Positions 61,509 through 64,000 of a DNA stretch of 64,000 nucleotides are shown piece after piece. The notes under the pieces are model-generated. The model ran no database searches, was not told the origin of the DNA, and saw only the letters and a list, made by a program, of their open reading frames with translations. A program made the translations under genes and the position numbers. The stretch comes from Motacilla alba alba (Eukaryota; Chordata; Aves; Passeriformes; Motacillidae): the NCBI RefSeq assembly GCF_015832195.1, contig NC_052028.1:8227501-8291500 (forward strand), read 5' to 3'. Position 1 is the stretch's first letter. Each line of letters opens with the position of its first letter.

Positions 61509-64000
61509 TATAATAGAACCTGCATTTCAGCACAGCAGGAGAACAAAGGAACAAGAGCCTTGTCCAGGCCTTTGTAATGAAAACACAACCTGGCTGAGAG
61601 GAGGAGATATCCAGAGAATTTACGCTCCAAAATTATTCTTGATTTGCTCTTTTTTTTTTCCAATAGCAGTAGCCAAATGAAGAGGTGTTCATGCAAACAA
61701 GGAAAGGTGGAAAATACCTATAGATGTCTCTAATTGTGGGCAAAATCAGGGGTTACATCATGGCTTGTGCTTGAGCTGGTCAGATCAAAGGAAAATGGAA
61801 AAACAAGAGTGGGAGGTAAGGAATGTTCTGCAAGGCCTTGGCAGTCAGATTCTGCTGCTCACTTTGCCTACAGCATTTTGCAGACTTGGTCTGGGAGGTT
61901 CACTAGGTCAAACTGATGCCTTGATGCCCTTTTGGCTCGGGAATATCCTTCAGCAGTCCCCAAGAGCCAGCTTCCAGATGCCCACTAAAGACAATGGGCA
62001 GAGCAATATTAAAAAACTCTCTAAGCTGATGGCTCTAGCCAGCTGACAGCAGATTGGCAACACCTGACGGATGATTAGAGCTAAACTGTCTTGCTAAATG
62101 CAAATGTGCCTATGCAGAAATGGAAAATTACCATAAAATCTTTAGGACTGCAGGAAACCTCAAAGCTAATTTGTGTATTCAACGAAAACTTCAATGTCCC
62201 TGTTAGCAATGTCACGCTGCTCTGTTAGTTATCCTTCTAATTAGAGCAGCATGGACAGAGGCATGGGAGAGAAAGCAGCTCAGATAACAAAATCACACAG
62301 GTTAGAAAGCTGGTGTCTAGTTAATCCATGAGAATTTTGATTTAGATTCTCCCTTTACTAGGCAAATCTTTCCTGTCACAGGAGATGACTTATCTACTCT
62401 CTAGTAGCTTTTTTTGGGGTATTTAACAGTCAGAGCCAGAGTGGGTATGATCATTTCTGGTCTGTAACTACAACTGCAGCTGCACTGTTCTCACTTTCAG
62501 ATACTAAAGTTCAAGTGTAAAACACTCTGTTCTCAGTGTAGATGTTAACAAAGGGTACATAGACATTAGCAGAACTTAAATCCTAAAATTGGTGGAAATA
62601 GGTTACTGTGTGTTAGCTGCTTTCTTCACAAGCCTCTTTAATGCAGCAAACCACTTCAGTTTCAAGGTAAAATCTGTGAATCATTTCAGAATAATTTAAA
62701 GGTAGGCCAAACCCAACCTTTCCTTCCTGATGAAAAAAATACTTTTGTCTCAGACAAGGCTGCTTTTCTCATTTTTTTTCAGGAGAGGGATGAAGAAATT
62801 ATTTGAAAAAATAGACTCTTTGGGGAGAAGTTCAGGTAGAGTTCTTTGTATGCTGCATGTCAGCAATTAGACCCAAGTGTCAGTGTAGGAATTACTAACT
62901 GCTGGTAAAGCTGTCCCTCACTCAGCACGGCTCAGTGCACTACTCAGTCCTCAGCACTTCAGTAAGTGTTGAGATATCCACAAAATGCATATCTTAAGTA
63001 AATGCTTCAGCAAATTTGCTCTTCAAAACCATGGATATTCAAGACTACTTCCCAAGGTTGTGGAAATTACTGCTTAGTTGGCTGGAACTGCTCTAGTTTG
63101 TACAAGTTGAGATCAAGCCCCAAATCTCCAGGCTCATGTGGAGCCTCCCAAATCTCTCCCTCAAGCTCATCATCCCTGGCAAAGAATGGCTTTATTAATG
63201 ACCACACAGAAAAGGCATTTTAAGAAGATTCTTACTGCTCTTTAAAGCTGAGACTCTCCTGAGGTAAAGCTGTTGAAACATCTTTCTGAATCATTACATT
63301 AGGTAACTATCAATTGCCAGTACTACTCTTCCCATGTTACCTCCAGGAAAAGCTGTGGCCATCTAGAAACAGAGCAATCCCAGCTGCTTCCCTGCCAGGG
63401 GCAGTGGCAGCCCTGGGGCAATCTCAGCAAACACAGTATTGGTAGGATTATCTAAAACAGTGATTTTATGTCCCTGTGTGTCCTCTTTGTTCTGCCCTAG
63501 AGTGTGGGAGCTCTGAGCATCTCTGAACAGAAAGAAACACTGCCTCCCAAAAGTATTCCCTCTGCGAGCAGGCTCAGAGCTGACCATTAATAGTAGCAAA
63601 GGCTCTACATTTGCATTTCCAATTCCTCACTTAGCTCAATAATTTCAGCTCATCACATAATCCCTTATGCTCATTATGTCTGCAGTGTGGGAAGAAAAAA
63701 AATAGCACAAAATAGCTGCTTTAGAATGATCTGAGAGCTGCTCACCTGACAGGCTGCAGTGGTGGGGAGCATTGTTGGAGTTTCATATTCAAACTAGGAA
63801 GTATTAAATATTATACAAGCTGTTTGCTTGTTGTTCATGTCAAAGCAGGAGGGTCTGGGCTAACCCTCAGAGAAAAGAAAAGGGAGAATAAATAGATCAT
63901 CAGCTGCTGCAGAAAATGTCCTGCCAGTGATCATGGATTTATGAATTCATACAGAGGCACATCTCCACACAGAGCTGAATTGTCTAGTCATTTTAAAGAT
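61509..64000. other. Non-coding stretch
   Basis: About 2.5 kb to the window end. No exon, repeat family or RNA gene recognised. Longest frames are 93-102 codons at 61.4-62.05 kb, the first starting inside CR1. Confidence 0.6.

Noticed and set aside
1..64000. CRISPR arrays, operons, insertion sequences or viral genomes
   Set aside because: The base composition, CR1/SINE content, CpG island and splice-type signals are those of an avian nuclear genome. No regularly spaced repeats, gene-dense prokaryotic layout or retroviral coding regions were seen.

Overview
This window reads as nuclear genomic DNA of a bird, most likely a passerine. It carries fourteen 3'-end fragments of CR1 LINEs, the dominant avian retrotransposon. 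One element at about 53.7-53.8 kb joins a tRNA-Ile-like head to a CR1-like tail, the architecture described for the passerine family TguSINE1. Most of the window is AT-rich non-coding DNA with long A or T runs. No long open reading frame looks like a conserved protein. The longest frames (129-237 codons) lie in CR1 sequence, in the CpG island or in unsupported DNA.

Layout. 1-22.4 kb is non-coding DNA with eight CR1 pieces and low-complexity A/C-rich tracts. 22.4-28.45 kb is the only gene-like locus. A CpG island (about 27.19-28.45 kb) contains a perfect palindromic CRE, an octamer, a CCAAT box and a weak TATA-like motif. These sit upstream of a consensus minus-strand splice donor (CAG|GTGAGT at 27,792/27,791). 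About 4.4 kb downstream on the minus strand, a strong acceptor at 23,437 precedes by 7 nt an ATG that opens a 43-codon stretch beginning with a good signal peptide. Further down are a pyrimidine-rich acceptor (22,767/22,766), a 55-codon frame in matching phase and an AATAAA signal at 22,486-22,491. Together they suggest a small three-exon gene for a short secreted protein under a cAMP-responsive-type promoter. I do not recognise the protein. The promoter and exon 2 are better supported than exon 3.

28.5-64 kb is mostly intergenic or intronic-looking DNA without recognisable exons. It holds six CR1 fragments, the SINE, several short tandem duplications and a perfect 13-bp stem hairpin. No tRNA, rRNA or snoRNA gene, CRISPR array, DNA transposon or endogenous retrovirus was recognised.
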